This document shows, in pieces, positions 32,199 to 40,384 of a stretch of DNA of 52,007 bases. Positions within the stretch are counted from its first letter, which is position 1. Every line of letters starts with the position of its first letter. This stretch comes from Lachnospiraceae bacterium (GTDB lineage: Bacteria; Bacillota; Clostridia; Lachnospirales; Lachnospiraceae), in contig WRLH01000023.1 in NCBI GenBank assembly GCA_009777715.1, positions 1 to 52,007 on the forward strand, written 5' to 3'. The notes under the pieces are model-generated. The model worked only from the letters and a program-made list of their open reading frames with translations, ran no database searches and had not been told where the DNA came from. The position numbers were made by a program, and so were the translations under genes.

Positions 32199-32410
32199 CG
32201 CCGTTACCATTCCGACCGACTGAAGTTCAATGCTGCTGTGCTATTGCACATCAGTATCATGCACATAAATCACATGAATGTGATTTCGCGCTGTTATGCC
32301 GTTACCATTCCCACAGATTGTAACTCAATACTGCTGTGCTATTGCACATCAGTATCATGCACATAAATCACATGAATGTGATTTCGTGCTGTTATGCCGT
32401 TACCATTCCG
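32199..32410. repeat. 98-bp tandem array carrying extra copies of the flhA 3' end
   Basis: CCGTTACCATTC recurs at 32201, 32299 and 32397, exactly 98 bp apart. On the minus strand each copy reads the last codons of flhA (ELQSVGMVTA and a stop). The rightmost is the real gene end and the other two are displaced copies between flhA and flhF. Each unit also contains a perfect hairpin, AAATCACA-TGAA-TGTGATTT. The copies differ at a few third-codon positions. Confidence 0.93.
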
Positions 32411-34425
32411 ACCGACTGCAATTCTACGTTGTTATCTATCTCATTATATGATACCACAATTAAGTCTTTAAAGTAATCCTCTGTCAGGCGTTTAAAATAC
32501 ATTCTGACGATTGGCGAGGTGATTACAATGGGGGTTTTTCCAAGATTTTCCAATTTTTTCACTTCGCTTTCGACTGAACCCATTAAGGCCTTTGTTGTTT
32601 CCGGGTCAAGCGTAAGGTATGCCCCCTGCTCTGTTTGCTTGACATTTGCCATAATTTCTTGTTCCATCTTGGGGTCAAGCGTGACAACGCTGGTTGTTTC
32701 GCTGGGGATAAAGAATTTGCTGGAAATTGCCCTTTTTAAGCTTTGGCGGACATATTCCGTCAAAATATCCGTATCGCGGGTTGACGTGGCATAATCTGCC
32801 ATCGTTTCAAATATTGTCAATAGGTCACGGATTGAAATCCCTTCTTTGAGCAGGTTTTGCAAAACCTTTTGGATTTCGCCAAGGCCAAGCAGTTTGGGGG
32901 TCAATTCATCAACAAGCGAGGGGTGGGTTTCGCGTAAATTGCCAATCAGGTTCTGGACGTCCTGGCGAGTCAGAAGCTCCGCAATATAATGGCGGATCTG
33001 CTCGGTTAAATGGGTCGCAATAATCGATGGCGGGTCAACAACTGTATAACCCATGCTTTCCGCCCGCTCCCGCTGGCCCTCGGTTATCCAAATCGCCGGA
33101 AGATGGAAAGACGGTTCAAAAGTCGGGATTCCGGTGATTTCTTCCTCAACATAACCGGGATTCATTGCCATGTAATGGTCAAAGAGGATTTCGCCTTCAC
33201 TGACTTGGATGCCTTTTATTTTGATAATATATTGGTTCGGATTGAGCTGGATATTGTCCCTAAGGCGGATAATCGGCACAACCGTCCCAAGCTCAAGGGC
33301 AATTTGCCGCCTAATCATGACGACCCGGTCTAAAAGGTCGCCGCCTTGTCCCACATCAGCAAGCGGGATGATTCCGTAACCAAATTCCAGTTCAATCGGA
33401 TCAACTTGGAGCAAGCTGTTGACATTTTCGGGCTGGCGTATTTCTTCAGCCATTGTTTCATCCATGTCAACCTCGGCTTCAATGCTGGCGACTTCAAGCT
33501 GATTCGCCATCAAGCGGCCATAAATGATGAATAAGAGGCCTAGGCCGATGAAAACTAGTGGGGGCAAAGGGGTGATAATCCCCAGTACTGCGATGATTGC
33601 CCCGACAAAATATAAGGTCCGGGGAACGCTGAAAAGCTGTGATTTGATGGCAACGCCAAAATCGGTCTTTTTTGAACCCTTTGTCACTAAAAGCCCGGTT
33701 GACAAGGAGATGATAATCGCCGGAAGCTGGTTAACAAGCCCATCACCAATCGTTAAGATGGTGTATCTTTCAGCGGCATCCATCATGTCCATGCCCAACC
33801 TGAATGTCCCTACCAACAGGCCGCCGATTATATTTATGACGGTCGTCAATAACCCAGCGATCGCGTCACCCTTTACGTATTTGACAGCACCGTCCATCGA
33901 GCCAAAGAAGCTTGATTCTTCTTGGATTTTTGAACGCCGTTCCACTGCTTCCTTGTCCGTAATCGCCCCGGTATTAAGATCCGCGTCAATTGCCATCTGT
34001 TTGCCCGGCATTGCATCAAGGGTGAAGCGGGCAGTTACTTCCGCGACTCGTTCCGTACCTTTATTGATGACAAGGAACTGGATTAGGATCAGGATAATGA
34101 AGATTACCGCGCCGATGATGATATCGCCGCCGCCAACGAAATCGCCGAACACTTTTACGACTTCACTGGAATCCCCGGTTGCAAGGATCAATCTGGTTGA
34201 ATTGACGTTAAGGCCAACGCGGAAAATCGTGGTAAACAAAAGAATCGTTGGGAAAAATCCCAAATCCAGCACTTCTTTTGCGAACATTGCGCTGAACATG
34301 ATTGTAAAAGCAACGGCGATATTTATGGCAAATAAAATATCAATCATCCAAGCCGGAAGCTGGATAATCATCATTATAAAGGCTGATATAAGGTATAAGG
34401 CAACACCGATATCTGCACCTTTCAC
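32392..34425 (-). CDS. flhA: Flagellar export gate protein FlhA
   Basis: A 677-residue type III export protein. The N-terminal half (about 1-320) has eight membrane helices and the FHIPEP-type cytoplasmic loop (VAEVTARFTLDAMPGKQMAIDADLN). The C-terminal half is the cytoplasmic ring domain that docks chaperones, with GYTVVDPPSIIATHLTE and RQDVQNLIGN. The start is GTG (34423-34425) with AAGGAG six to seven bases upstream. Its last codons are repeated twice downstream as part of a 98-bp tandem array. A short hairpin (GCTATA/TATAGC) and a TATACT lie in the 76-bp leader, without a good -35. Confidence 0.96.
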   Translation of the reverse strand: MKGADIGVALYLISAFIMMIIQLPAWMIDILFAINIAVAFTIMFSAMFAKEVLDLGFFPTILLFTTIFRVGLNVNSTRLILATGDSSEVVKVFGDFVGGGDIIIGAVIFIILILIQFLVINKGTERVAEVTARFTLDAMPGKQMAIDADLNTGAITDKEAVERRSKIQEESSFFGSMDGAVKYVKGDAIAGLLTTVINIIGGLLVGTFRLGMDMMDAAERYTILTIGDGLVNQLPAIIISLSTGLLVTKGSKKTDFGVAIKSQLFSVPRTLYFVGAIIAVLGIITPLPPLVFIGLGLLFIIYGRLMANQLEVASIEAEVDMDETMAEEIRQPENVNSLLQVDPIELEFGYGIIPLADVGQGGDLLDRVVMIRRQIALELGTVVPIIRLRDNIQLNPNQYIIKIKGIQVSEGEILFDHYMAMNPGYVEEEITGIPTFEPSFHLPAIWITEGQRERAESMGYTVVDPPSIIATHLTEQIRHYIAELLTRQDVQNLIGNLRETHPSLVDELTPKLLGLGEIQKVLQNLLKEGISIRDLLTIFETMADYATSTRDTDILTEYVRQSLKRAISSKFFIPSETTSVVTLDPKMEQEIMANVKQTEQGAYLTLDPETTKALMGSVESEVKKLENLGKTPIVITSPIVRMYFKRLTEDYFKDLIVVSYNEIDNNVELQSVGMVTA

Positions 34426-34501
34426 GCGCTGCTCCTTTTAATTCATTATGATTCGCTATATTAGTATAGCATAAAACCTTACCGATTGTATAGGCTATTG
34501 C

Positions 34502-35629
34502 TTAGGCTGTGCCTTTCATATGGTAAACCATCGCCAGCACTTCCGCGACTGCTTGATAAAGTTCCGGCGGGACTAGCTCGCCAACTTCGACATTTGTATA
34601 AAGCATCCGCGCCAGCGGTTTGTTCTCAACGATCTGGACGCCGTGTTCTTTTGCCAGCTCCTTGATTTTGAAGGCGACAAAGTCCGCGCCTTTGGCCAAA
34701 ACGATTGGGGCGTTATATTTTTCTTCGTCATATTTAATGGCGACCGCGTAGTGGGTCGGGTTGGTGATGACAACATCGGCTTCCGGAAGCTGCTGCATCA
34801 TGCGTCGTTGGGAAGCTTGCATCATGCGCCGCTTTTGCTGGCCTTTGACCTGCGGATCACCCTCTTGGTTTTTAAATTCGTCTTTGACTTCTTGCTTCGT
34901 CATCATATTATCTTTTCTGTGCTTGTGTTTTTGGTAAATCAAGTCCGCAAAAGCAATAACGAGGTAAGCCGCCGCAATGCGGATTCCGGTCTGGACCACG
35001 ATATCCCCGGTTAGTCCAATCGCTTGCATGATGGGGATATCATAAAGCAAGAACAGTTCATCAATCCTGCCAAGCAGGTATGAATATGCGACATAAGCAA
35101 TTATGCCGATTTTGGCAATTGATTTTAGCAGTTCCACGAGGGAGTTTTTGGAGAATATCTTTCCGAAGCCTTTAATTGGGTTTAGTTTGCTAAATTTGGG
35201 CTTAAGGGGTTTGGCGGTCGGATTCCATTTGACCTGCGCCACGTTACACACTATCGCAATTACGCAAGCCAGTGCCATAATCGGGCCGACAAGGATAACA
35301 ACCCTAAGCAGCATTTCAATGAATATATTACGGAAAGTCAGCGTTGGCAGGAAACCGTCCGGCATTAAGACTAGGTCGGGAATCCGGTTATAAAGGGCCG
35401 CGAAAAAGCCCATGATATTGTTGCCCATATATCCGGCGTAAAAATTGATAATAAGGAACAGGCCAAGCAGGCCAAAGGCGTTGTAGATTTCTTTGCTTTT
35501 GGCGACTTGTCCCTCTTTGCGGGCGTCTTCTAGCTTTTTTTGGGTAGGCTCTTCCGTTTTTTCGCCGCCTGGGCCGTCTTTAGCGAAAAATTGGAGGTTT
35601 AGTTCAAATTTGGTTTCTTCTTGGAGCAT
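34502..35629 (-). CDS. flhB: Flagellar export switch protein FlhB
   Basis: A 375-residue export-gate protein that switches substrate class at hook completion. It begins with the soluble GGEKTEEPTQKKLEDARKEGQV segment, has four membrane helices (about 50-235) and a cytoplasmic domain with the self-cleaving Asn290-Pro-Thr-His293 motif (VVITNPTHYAV). FliK, its partner in hook-length control, is encoded in the same operon. The 401-bp spacer upstream, toward fliR, holds repeats and copy B3 of the palindromic element. Confidence 0.96.
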   Translation of the reverse strand: MLQEETKFELNLQFFAKDGPGGEKTEEPTQKKLEDARKEGQVAKSKEIYNAFGLLGLFLIINFYAGYMGNNIMGFFAALYNRIPDLVLMPDGFLPTLTFRNIFIEMLLRVVILVGPIMALACVIAIVCNVAQVKWNPTAKPLKPKFSKLNPIKGFGKIFSKNSLVELLKSIAKIGIIAYVAYSYLLGRIDELFLLYDIPIMQAIGLTGDIVVQTGIRIAAAYLVIAFADLIYQKHKHRKDNMMTKQEVKDEFKNQEGDPQVKGQQKRRMMQASQRRMMQQLPEADVVITNPTHYAVAIKYDEEKYNAPIVLAKGADFVAFKIKELAKEHGVQIVENKPLARMLYTNVEVGELVPPELYQAVAEVLAMVYHMKGTA

Positions 35630-35683
35630 ATTAGTCTCCTTGTTTATGTGTTATGTGGTGTGTGTTGTGTGCTATGTTATGTG

Positions 35684-35768
35684 TTAGCCGTGCGTGTCGA
35701 ATATTCGCTGTGGATAACTCAATAAAATTTATGATTTAGCCGCGCGTTTTGGATATTCGCTGTGGATA
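35684..35768. repeat. Two direct 33-bp copies with 52-bp period in the flhB-fliR spacer
   Basis: Copies at 35684-35716 and 35736-35768 share TTAGCCG(T/C)GCGT, then (G/A)ATATTCGCTGTGGATA. Just before them (35637-35683) lies a GT-rich low-complexity stretch made of variants of GTGTTATGT. No gene is seen in this spacer. Confidence 0.7.
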
Positions 35769-35803
35769 GCATGACTCTTTTAGGTTTAACTCTATGTTTT
35801 ACT

Positions 35804-35946
35804 CGTGCGATTGAGATACAATTCCCAATGCGGCCCTTGAGAAACGTCGCTATTTATGTGGTGTCCTTTACCACATTACATAGCGCAACGTTTCTCTCGG
35901 AGCGAGAGCGGGCCCAGCATGGGAATTAGTATCTCAAAACGCGCGG
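35804..35946 (-). ncRNA. ~141-bp structured palindromic element, copy B3 (compensatory variant)
   Basis: The plan is the same as B1 with altered stems that still pair: GAGAAACGT/ACGTTTCTC (35839-35847 with 35888-35896), CGCTAT/ATAGCG (35848-35853 with 35880-35885) and ATGTGGT/ACCACAT (35856-35862 with 35870-35876). The apical loop on the minus strand is AAAGGAC, the bulge TG and the internal loop GTA/AA, both unchanged from B1. The outer-stem end also covaries (GTGCG with CGCGC). Confidence 0.68.
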
Positions 35947-36015
35947 CTGCAAATTACGGCTGCAAATTACGGCTGCAAATTACGGCTGCAAATTACGGCT
36001 GCAAATTACGGCTGC
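35945..36015. repeat. Five tandem 13-bp repeats (GGCTGCAAATTAC)
   Basis: Exact copies start at 35945, 35958, 35971, 35984 and 35997, with a partial sixth at 36010. They fill the gap between element B3 and the fliR stop codon. The exactness of the copies suggests recent slippage. Confidence 0.93.
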
Positions 36016-36030
36016 ACATTAAATCTCCTA

Positions 36031-36813
36031 TCACAGCATCATTACCCGCACCATTACTGTCACGACCCGCTTCATCTCATCAAAGATAAAAGCCGCAGCC
36101 AACGGGAGCATTCCGATCGTGACGAAAATAACTGAAAATCCGGTCAAAACCTTAAGCTGCATTCCCACCGCGAACATATTCATTTGCGGTGATACCTTTG
36201 CCAATATGCCAAGGATTGCATTAAGCAAAGTAATAACGACAAAAATCGGCAGGGCAATCCGGAAACCAATTATGATATAGTCATATAAGAATAATAACAT
36301 AGAACTAAGCAGCGCGTCCAGCCTGAAAACAGCACCATTTATGGGTATTAATGTAAACGTCTCAACAAGGGCATTAAGCAAGAACTGGTACATTCCGGTG
36401 ATTAATAAGATCAGCATAACCGCGTAATTGTAGAAAACGCCGGAAATGCTTGATTGCTCCCTTGTTGACGGGTCCATGACCGAAGCCATCATCATCCCGG
36501 TTTCCATGTCGATAATCCGCCCGGCAAAAGCAACGATTGTCATGCAAAGATTTGCGCCAAAGCCGACCAAAAACCCGGTAATGGCCTCTTTTGCAATAAT
36601 CATCGTATATCCGGTTAAGGTATTATAAGTAACTGGAGTCTTAGGGATAAGCTGCCAGACAAGAAATGCTATAAAAAGGCCCAAGGCGATTTTGAGCCGA
36701 TTGGGCGTGTTTGACATACCAAAAAATGGAGAGATATAAATAAAACAGGTAACCCTGACCAAAATAAGCAGAAAATATTCAAGATCGCCATAGCTAAAAG
36801 CTATATTTATCAT
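36031..36813 (-). CDS. fliR: Flagellar export protein FliR
   Basis: A 260-residue integral membrane protein of the export gate with about six hydrophobic helices. Family features include the start YFLLILVRVTCFIYISPFFG, the conserved loop GRIIDMETGMMMASVMDPSTREQ and the QMNMFAVGMQLKVLTGF region near the C-terminus. It forms the FliPQR pore complex with FliP and FliQ, which are encoded just upstream in the order fliP, fliQ, fliR. The spacers on both sides are filled by tandem repeats. Confidence 0.95.
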   Translation of the reverse strand: MINIAFSYGDLEYFLLILVRVTCFIYISPFFGMSNTPNRLKIALGLFIAFLVWQLIPKTPVTYNTLTGYTMIIAKEAITGFLVGFGANLCMTIVAFAGRIIDMETGMMMASVMDPSTREQSSISGVFYNYAVMLILLITGMYQFLLNALVETFTLIPINGAVFRLDALLSSMLLFLYDYIIIGFRIALPIFVVITLLNAILGILAKVSPQMNMFAVGMQLKVLTGFSVIFVTIGMLPLAAAFIFDEMKRVVTVMVRVMML

Positions 36814-36852
36814 GGCCCACCCCTTTAATGAATAAATGACTTTACTTAATAC

Positions 36853-36985
36853 TATTACTTTGCTTTACTTTGCTTTACTGTTTACTTGCTTGCTTTACTT
36901 GCTTGCTTTACTTGCTCGCTTTACTTGCTCGCTTTACTTGCTTTGCTTTGCTGTTGACTTGCTCGCTTTATTTTGCTTTGCTTAT
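36853..36985. repeat. CTTTACTTGC-type tandem repeat in the fliQ-fliR spacer
   Basis: An imperfect array of TTTACTTTGC, TTTACTTGCTTGC and TTTACTTGCTCGC units covers most of the 213-bp spacer. It is strongly pyrimidine-biased on this strand. It is followed by the perfect 16-bp palindrome ACTTAAACGTTTAAGT (36988-37003). Confidence 0.85.
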
Positions 36986-37026
36986 TTACTTAAACGTTTA
37001 AGTATAATGCGGATCAAAAAGCGCAT

Positions 37027-37296
37027 TCACCTAATATAAATACTAAAATCACCCCACAGCCGCGTCATAAAACTGCTCATATTGTTCATCATCCATTGGC
37101 CAAGGACCATAATCGCAATAAAAATCGACAGGATTTTGGGGACAAAAGTCAGCGTCTGCTCCTGAATTGAAGTAACCGTCTGGAAGATACTGACCGCAAG
37201 GCCGACAATTAACGAAACTAAAAGCACCGGGGCAGCCGTGATGATGACCGTATAAATAGCTTCGGTCGTTATTCTCGTGATATCATCAATCGTCAT
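37027..37296 (-). CDS. fliQ: Flagellar export protein FliQ
   Basis: An 89-residue protein with two membrane helices (about 15-40 and 50-72), the normal FliQ size. Typical segments are LVSLIVGLAVSIFQTVTSIQEQTL and FVPKILSIF. It is part of the FliPQR export pore. The gene lies between fliP and fliR as expected, but with long repeat-filled spacers in place of the usual short gaps. Confidence 0.95.
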   Translation of the reverse strand: MTIDDITRITTEAIYTVIITAAPVLLVSLIVGLAVSIFQTVTSIQEQTLTFVPKILSIFIAIMVLGQWMMNNMSSFMTRLWGDFSIYIR

Positions 37297-37311
37297 GCTT
37301 CACTCCTTATT

Positions 37312-37411
37312 ATGCAACTATGCAATCATGCAACCATGCAACTATGCAACTATGCAGCCATGCAACCATGCAATCATGCAATTATGCAACCATGCAATTA
37401 TGCAACCATGC
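37312..37411. repeat. About twelve tandem 8-bp repeats (ATGCAAYY) in the fliP-fliQ spacer
   Basis: Units alternate ATGCAACT, ATGCAATC, ATGCAACC and ATGCAATT without interruption over 100 bp. They are followed at 37419-37445 by a near-perfect hairpin, CCGTTAC-A-GCAAG/CTTGC-C-GTAACGG, just after the fliP stop (minus strand). Confidence 0.9.
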
Positions 37412-37418
37412 GGTTTAT

Positions 37419-37445
37419 CCGTTACAGCAAGGCTTGCCGTAACGG
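37419..37445 (-). other. 27-bp hairpin after fliP
   Basis: CCGTTAC pairs with GTAACGG and GCAAG with CTTGC, with one A/C mismatch and a 1-nt centre. No T-run follows, so it probably affects mRNA stability or partial termination inside the export-gene group. Confidence 0.45.
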
Positions 37446-37450
37446 CAAAT

Positions 37451-38266
37451 TCAGTAGAATGTCTTAACCAGCGAGCCGACAATCAAATGCCAGCCATCGG
37501 CCATGACAAACAAAAGGATCTTAAACGGCATTGAAATAACTGTTGGGGGCAGCATCATCATTCCCATCGCCATTAGGGTTGAAGCAATGACCATGTCAAT
37601 GACGATAAAAGGAATATAAATAATAAAGCCAATCATAAATGCTGTCCTTAGCTCACTGATGATAAAGCTGGGAATTAATGCCGATGTCGGGACGGGGTCT
37701 CTTGTGCCATCCCACTCAAGATTGCTGATGGTCATAAATAAACTAACGTCCTTTACCATTGTGTGGGTATACATAAATTCCCTGATTGGTTCCATTGCCC
37801 GGAGAAGGGCTTCGTTTTGGTCAATTACCCCGGCTTCAAAAGGAATGATTGCCTGTTCATTAACTTGGGTTATGACAGGCTGCATGATAAAGAAAGTCAA
37901 AAACAAAGCAAGGGTCATCAGGACTTGATTAGGCGGGGCTGACTGCGTATTAAGGGCCGCCCGGGTAAAATGAAGAACAATGACAATCCGGACAAAGGAA
38001 GTCATTGTAATCAGCAAAAATGGCGCAAGTGAAATCAGCGTTAAGGTAATCAAAATCCGGAGCGTCCCGGCTAACTGGCCGCTTCCGTCATCATATGTGA
38101 CCGTAAATTGGTTGCCGACATCAAGCTGCCTTATGCCGTCAATATCCTGAAAGGTATCAATCGCATATGAGGGCAAAAAAGGGACAATAAAGAATATGCC
38201 CACCAATGTCAGCAGGCAAATACTCTTTAAGATCGTCTTTTTTTTCTTTCGGACGTAATATTTCAT
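37451..38266 (-). CDS. fliP: Flagellar export protein FliP
   Basis: A 271-residue export-gate protein with a cleavable signal peptide (basic KYYVRKKKKTILKS, then a hydrophobic run, ending about residue 35), as usual for FliP. The family segments are LAPFLLITMTSFVRIVIVLHFTRAAL, QSAPPNQVLMTLALFLTFFIMQPV and SELRTAFMIGFIIYIPFIVIDM. With FliQ and FliR it forms the export pore. It follows fliO by 28 nt. Confidence 0.96.
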   Translation of the reverse strand: MKYYVRKKKKTILKSICLLTLVGIFFIVPFLPSYAIDTFQDIDGIRQLDVGNQFTVTYDDGSGQLAGTLRILITLTLISLAPFLLITMTSFVRIVIVLHFTRAALNTQSAPPNQVLMTLALFLTFFIMQPVITQVNEQAIIPFEAGVIDQNEALLRAMEPIREFMYTHTMVKDVSLFMTISNLEWDGTRDPVPTSALIPSFIISELRTAFMIGFIIYIPFIVIDMVIASTLMAMGMMMLPPTVISMPFKILLFVMADGWHLIVGSLVKTFY

Positions 38267-38294
38267 ACGCTAAAATCTTCCATGCTAGTTTCTG

Positions 38295-38675
38295 CTAATC
38301 CGTATCTTTGTTACGCTTCGTAAATTTGGCAAGCAGGCTGGCAAAATCGGGCATTGCTTCTGCTTTCGAAGGGGCAAGCTGAATTTCATCAGGCGAGATT
38401 TCCGTTAGGAAACTCACCTCGTCCTTGCCGATTGCAATGGCCAAATATTTTTCGCCAACCCGGACAATCTGGATATATTTGTTCACCGTCAAGCGGCAGG
38501 TTTCAATGACCTCAATGTTTGCCGCATTGGAGGCACCCTTTTGATAGCCCGCAATGATGCGGGTTGCAACCATCGCAATGACGATAACAATAATAAAGAT
38601 GAATATCAGCGTCAAAATGTGGATGATATTATTCACACCATCTGAAAGCGAACTATCAGACACACCTAAAGGCAT
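38295..38675 (-). CDS. fliO: Flagellar biosynthesis protein FliO
   Basis: A 126-residue FliO-type protein with one membrane helix (about 16-42) and a small cytoplasmic domain with IEVIETCRLTVNKYIQIVRVGEKYLAIAIGKDEVSFLTEI. The family helps FliP assemble. It lacks a periplasmic N-terminal domain, which is common in clostridia. It lies 5 nt after cheY and before fliP, the expected order. Confidence 0.9.
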   Translation of the reverse strand: MPLGVSDSSLSDGVNNIIHILTLIFIFIIVIVIAMVATRIIAGYQKGASNAANIEVIETCRLTVNKYIQIVRVGEKYLAIAIGKDEVSFLTEISPDEIQLAPSKAEAMPDFASLLAKFTKRNKDTD

Positions 38676-38680
38676 ATTTT

Positions 38681-39043
38681 TTAACCGACCACTTTCTTAA
38701 CTGCTTCCAAGACACGTTCCGCCTGGAAAGGCTTAACAATAAAATCCTTTGCTCCGGCTTGGATGGATTCGATAACCATTGCTTGCTGGCCCATTGCCGA
38801 ACACATGATGACCAAAGCCCCTGCGTTAGAAGCCTTAATCTGCTTCAAAGCGGCAATTCCGTCCATTTCCGGCATCGTAATGTCCATTAATACCAAATCG
38901 GGCTGCAACTCATTGTACTTCTCGATTGCTTTTAAACCATTTTCTGCCTCTCCTGCAACATTATATCCATTTTTGGAAAGGATATCCTTGATCATCATCC
39001 TCATAAATGCTGCATCATCCACAATTAAAATGTTTTTAGCCAT
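38681..39043 (-). CDS. cheY: Chemotaxis response regulator CheY
   Basis: A 120-residue single receiver domain. The acidic pair is Asp9/Asp10, the phosphorylation site Asp54 (LVLMDITMPEMDG), the switch Ser82 (MCSAMGQ) and the conserved Lys104 (FIVKPF). Phosphorylated by CheA, it binds FliM/FliY at the motor, and FliY and CheC then remove the phosphate. The gene lies between fliY and fliO, the normal Firmicute order. Confidence 0.96.
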   Translation of the reverse strand: MAKNILIVDDAAFMRMMIKDILSKNGYNVAGEAENGLKAIEKYNELQPDLVLMDITMPEMDGIAALKQIKASNAGALVIMCSAMGQQAMVIESIQAGAKDFIVKPFQAERVLEAVKKVVG

Positions 39044-39088
39044 GACTCTTTCTCCTATTTACTTTGTTTTTGTATATGATAGCTACGA

Positions 39089-40384
39089 TTATTTAATGAT
39101 TTCCGTTACGCGGACACCGAAGCTTTCTTCAATAACTACTACTTCACCTTTGGCGACAAATTTCCCGTTGACTAAAACGTCAATTGGCTCTCCGGCAATT
39201 TTGTCAAGTTCGATTATCGTACCCGGGGCAAACTCCAAAATCTCTGAAATTGATTTGACACAGCGGCCAAGCTCAACCGTTACTTCCAATGGGACATCCA
39301 TAATAAGCTCGATGTTTTCCGCTCCCGGCACAGAGCTGTAATCGACTGAAAAATTCTGGAACTGGGCCGGCTGGATGCTCATCGGAGTACCCATCATTGG
39401 CGACCCCATCATCGCCGGGTTTTGCATTTGCATTTGGGGCATTTGCATTTGGGGCATCTGCATTTGCGGCATTTCCATCTGGGGCATTTGCATTTGTGGC
39501 ATTTGCATCTGCATTTGTGGCATTTGCATCTGCATTTGCGGCATTTGCATCTGAGGCATTTCCATCTGGGGCATCTGCATTTGAGGCATTTGCATTTGGG
39601 GCATTTCCATTGCCGGGGCTGCTGCCATCGGCGGTGGAGCTTGTGTTTCGATCGGCGGCTCAGGCTCTGAACCACCCACGCCGCCTTGGCTTAGGATAAA
39701 TGTCTCGTAAAGGTTGCGGGCAAAATCAAGCGGATAAAGCTGCATAATCGTTGAGTCAACCAACTCGCCGATTTGCATCCGGAAAGTGATTTTTACGAAA
39801 ATACCGCTAAGGAACGCCGCAATTTCACCGCCATCAACGTGCTGCATTAAATCGATCCGGCTGGCTTCCGGCGGGCTGATGTCAATCATCTCATCAAGCA
39901 TTGTTGACAATGAAGTAGCTGAAGCCCCCATCATCTGGTTCATCGCCTCGGATATCGCTGATAAATGAAGCTCCCCGATTTCATCATCGATATTGCTTCC
40001 GTCACCGCCCATCATTAGATCCGTGATGACTTTAACATCTGTTTCTTTTAGGATCATGATATTGCTCCCGGTCAGGCCGGCAGTATATTTTATCTGGATA
40101 AAGACACAGGGGCGTTCATAATCTTCTATTACCGTGTCCCAATTCGCCAAGGAAACCTGGGGCGTAGTAATATTAACTTTTCTATTCACTAAAGCGTAAA
40201 GAGTCGTCGCCGAAGAACCCATGCTAATATTGGCTATCTCGCCAATCGCATCACGTTCTTCCATCGTGAGAAGAGACTCATCGATTGAAGCTTTCGCCCC
40301 TTCCGCCGGAGAAGCTTCTTCTGCTATTGGCATAGTTCCGCTAAGTAGTGCGTTTATCTCATCTTGAGATAGCATTCCATCCAT
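39089..40384 (-). CDS. fliY: Flagellar switch protein and CheY-P phosphatase FliY
   Basis: A 431-residue switch protein. The N-terminus MLSQDEINALLS is the CheY-P-binding peptide. A CheC-like domain (about 40-230) has two active-site-like Glu-x2-Asn motifs (EIGEIANISMG, 47-57, and the ISEAMNQMMGA region, 144-154). The C-terminal FliN/SpoA domain covers about 358-431. Between them, residues 258-322 are an almost pure Met-Gln-Pro repeat (MPQMQMPQMEMPQM and so on), far longer and simpler than the usual linker. The start overlaps the fliM stop as TAATG. Confidence 0.95.
   Translation of the reverse strand: MDGMLSQDEINALLSGTMPIAEEASPAEGAKASIDESLLTMEERDAIGEIANISMGSSATTLYALVNRKVNITTPQVSLANWDTVIEDYERPCVFIQIKYTAGLTGSNIMILKETDVKVITDLMMGGDGSNIDDEIGELHLSAISEAMNQMMGASATSLSTMLDEMIDISPPEASRIDLMQHVDGGEIAAFLSGIFVKITFRMQIGELVDSTIMQLYPLDFARNLYETFILSQGGVGGSEPEPPIETQAPPPMAAAPAMEMPQMQMPQMQMPQMEMPQMQMPQMQMQMPQMQMQMPQMQMPQMEMPQMQMPQMQMPQMQMQNPAMMGSPMMGTPMSIQPAQFQNFSVDYSSVPGAENIELIMDVPLEVTVELGRCVKSISEILEFAPGTIIELDKIAGEPIDVLVNGKFVAKGEVVVIEESFGVRVTEIIK

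Noticed and set aside
33524-34441. Plus-strand open frame of 305 codons
   Set aside because: It is fully antisense to flhA, shows no known domain and has no ribosome site. It is a shadow of the real gene.
35709-35768. TGTGGATAA and TGTGGATAG, which match or nearly match DnaA boxes
   Set aside because: Only two boxes, inside a duplicated 33-bp block and within a flagellar operon, with no AT-rich unwinding region or dnaA/dnaN genes. Chance or repeat origin is more likely than a replication origin.
37312-37411. Regular repeats that might be a CRISPR array
   Set aside because: The unit is 8 bp with no unique spacers and no cas genes nearby. It is a simple tandem repeat.
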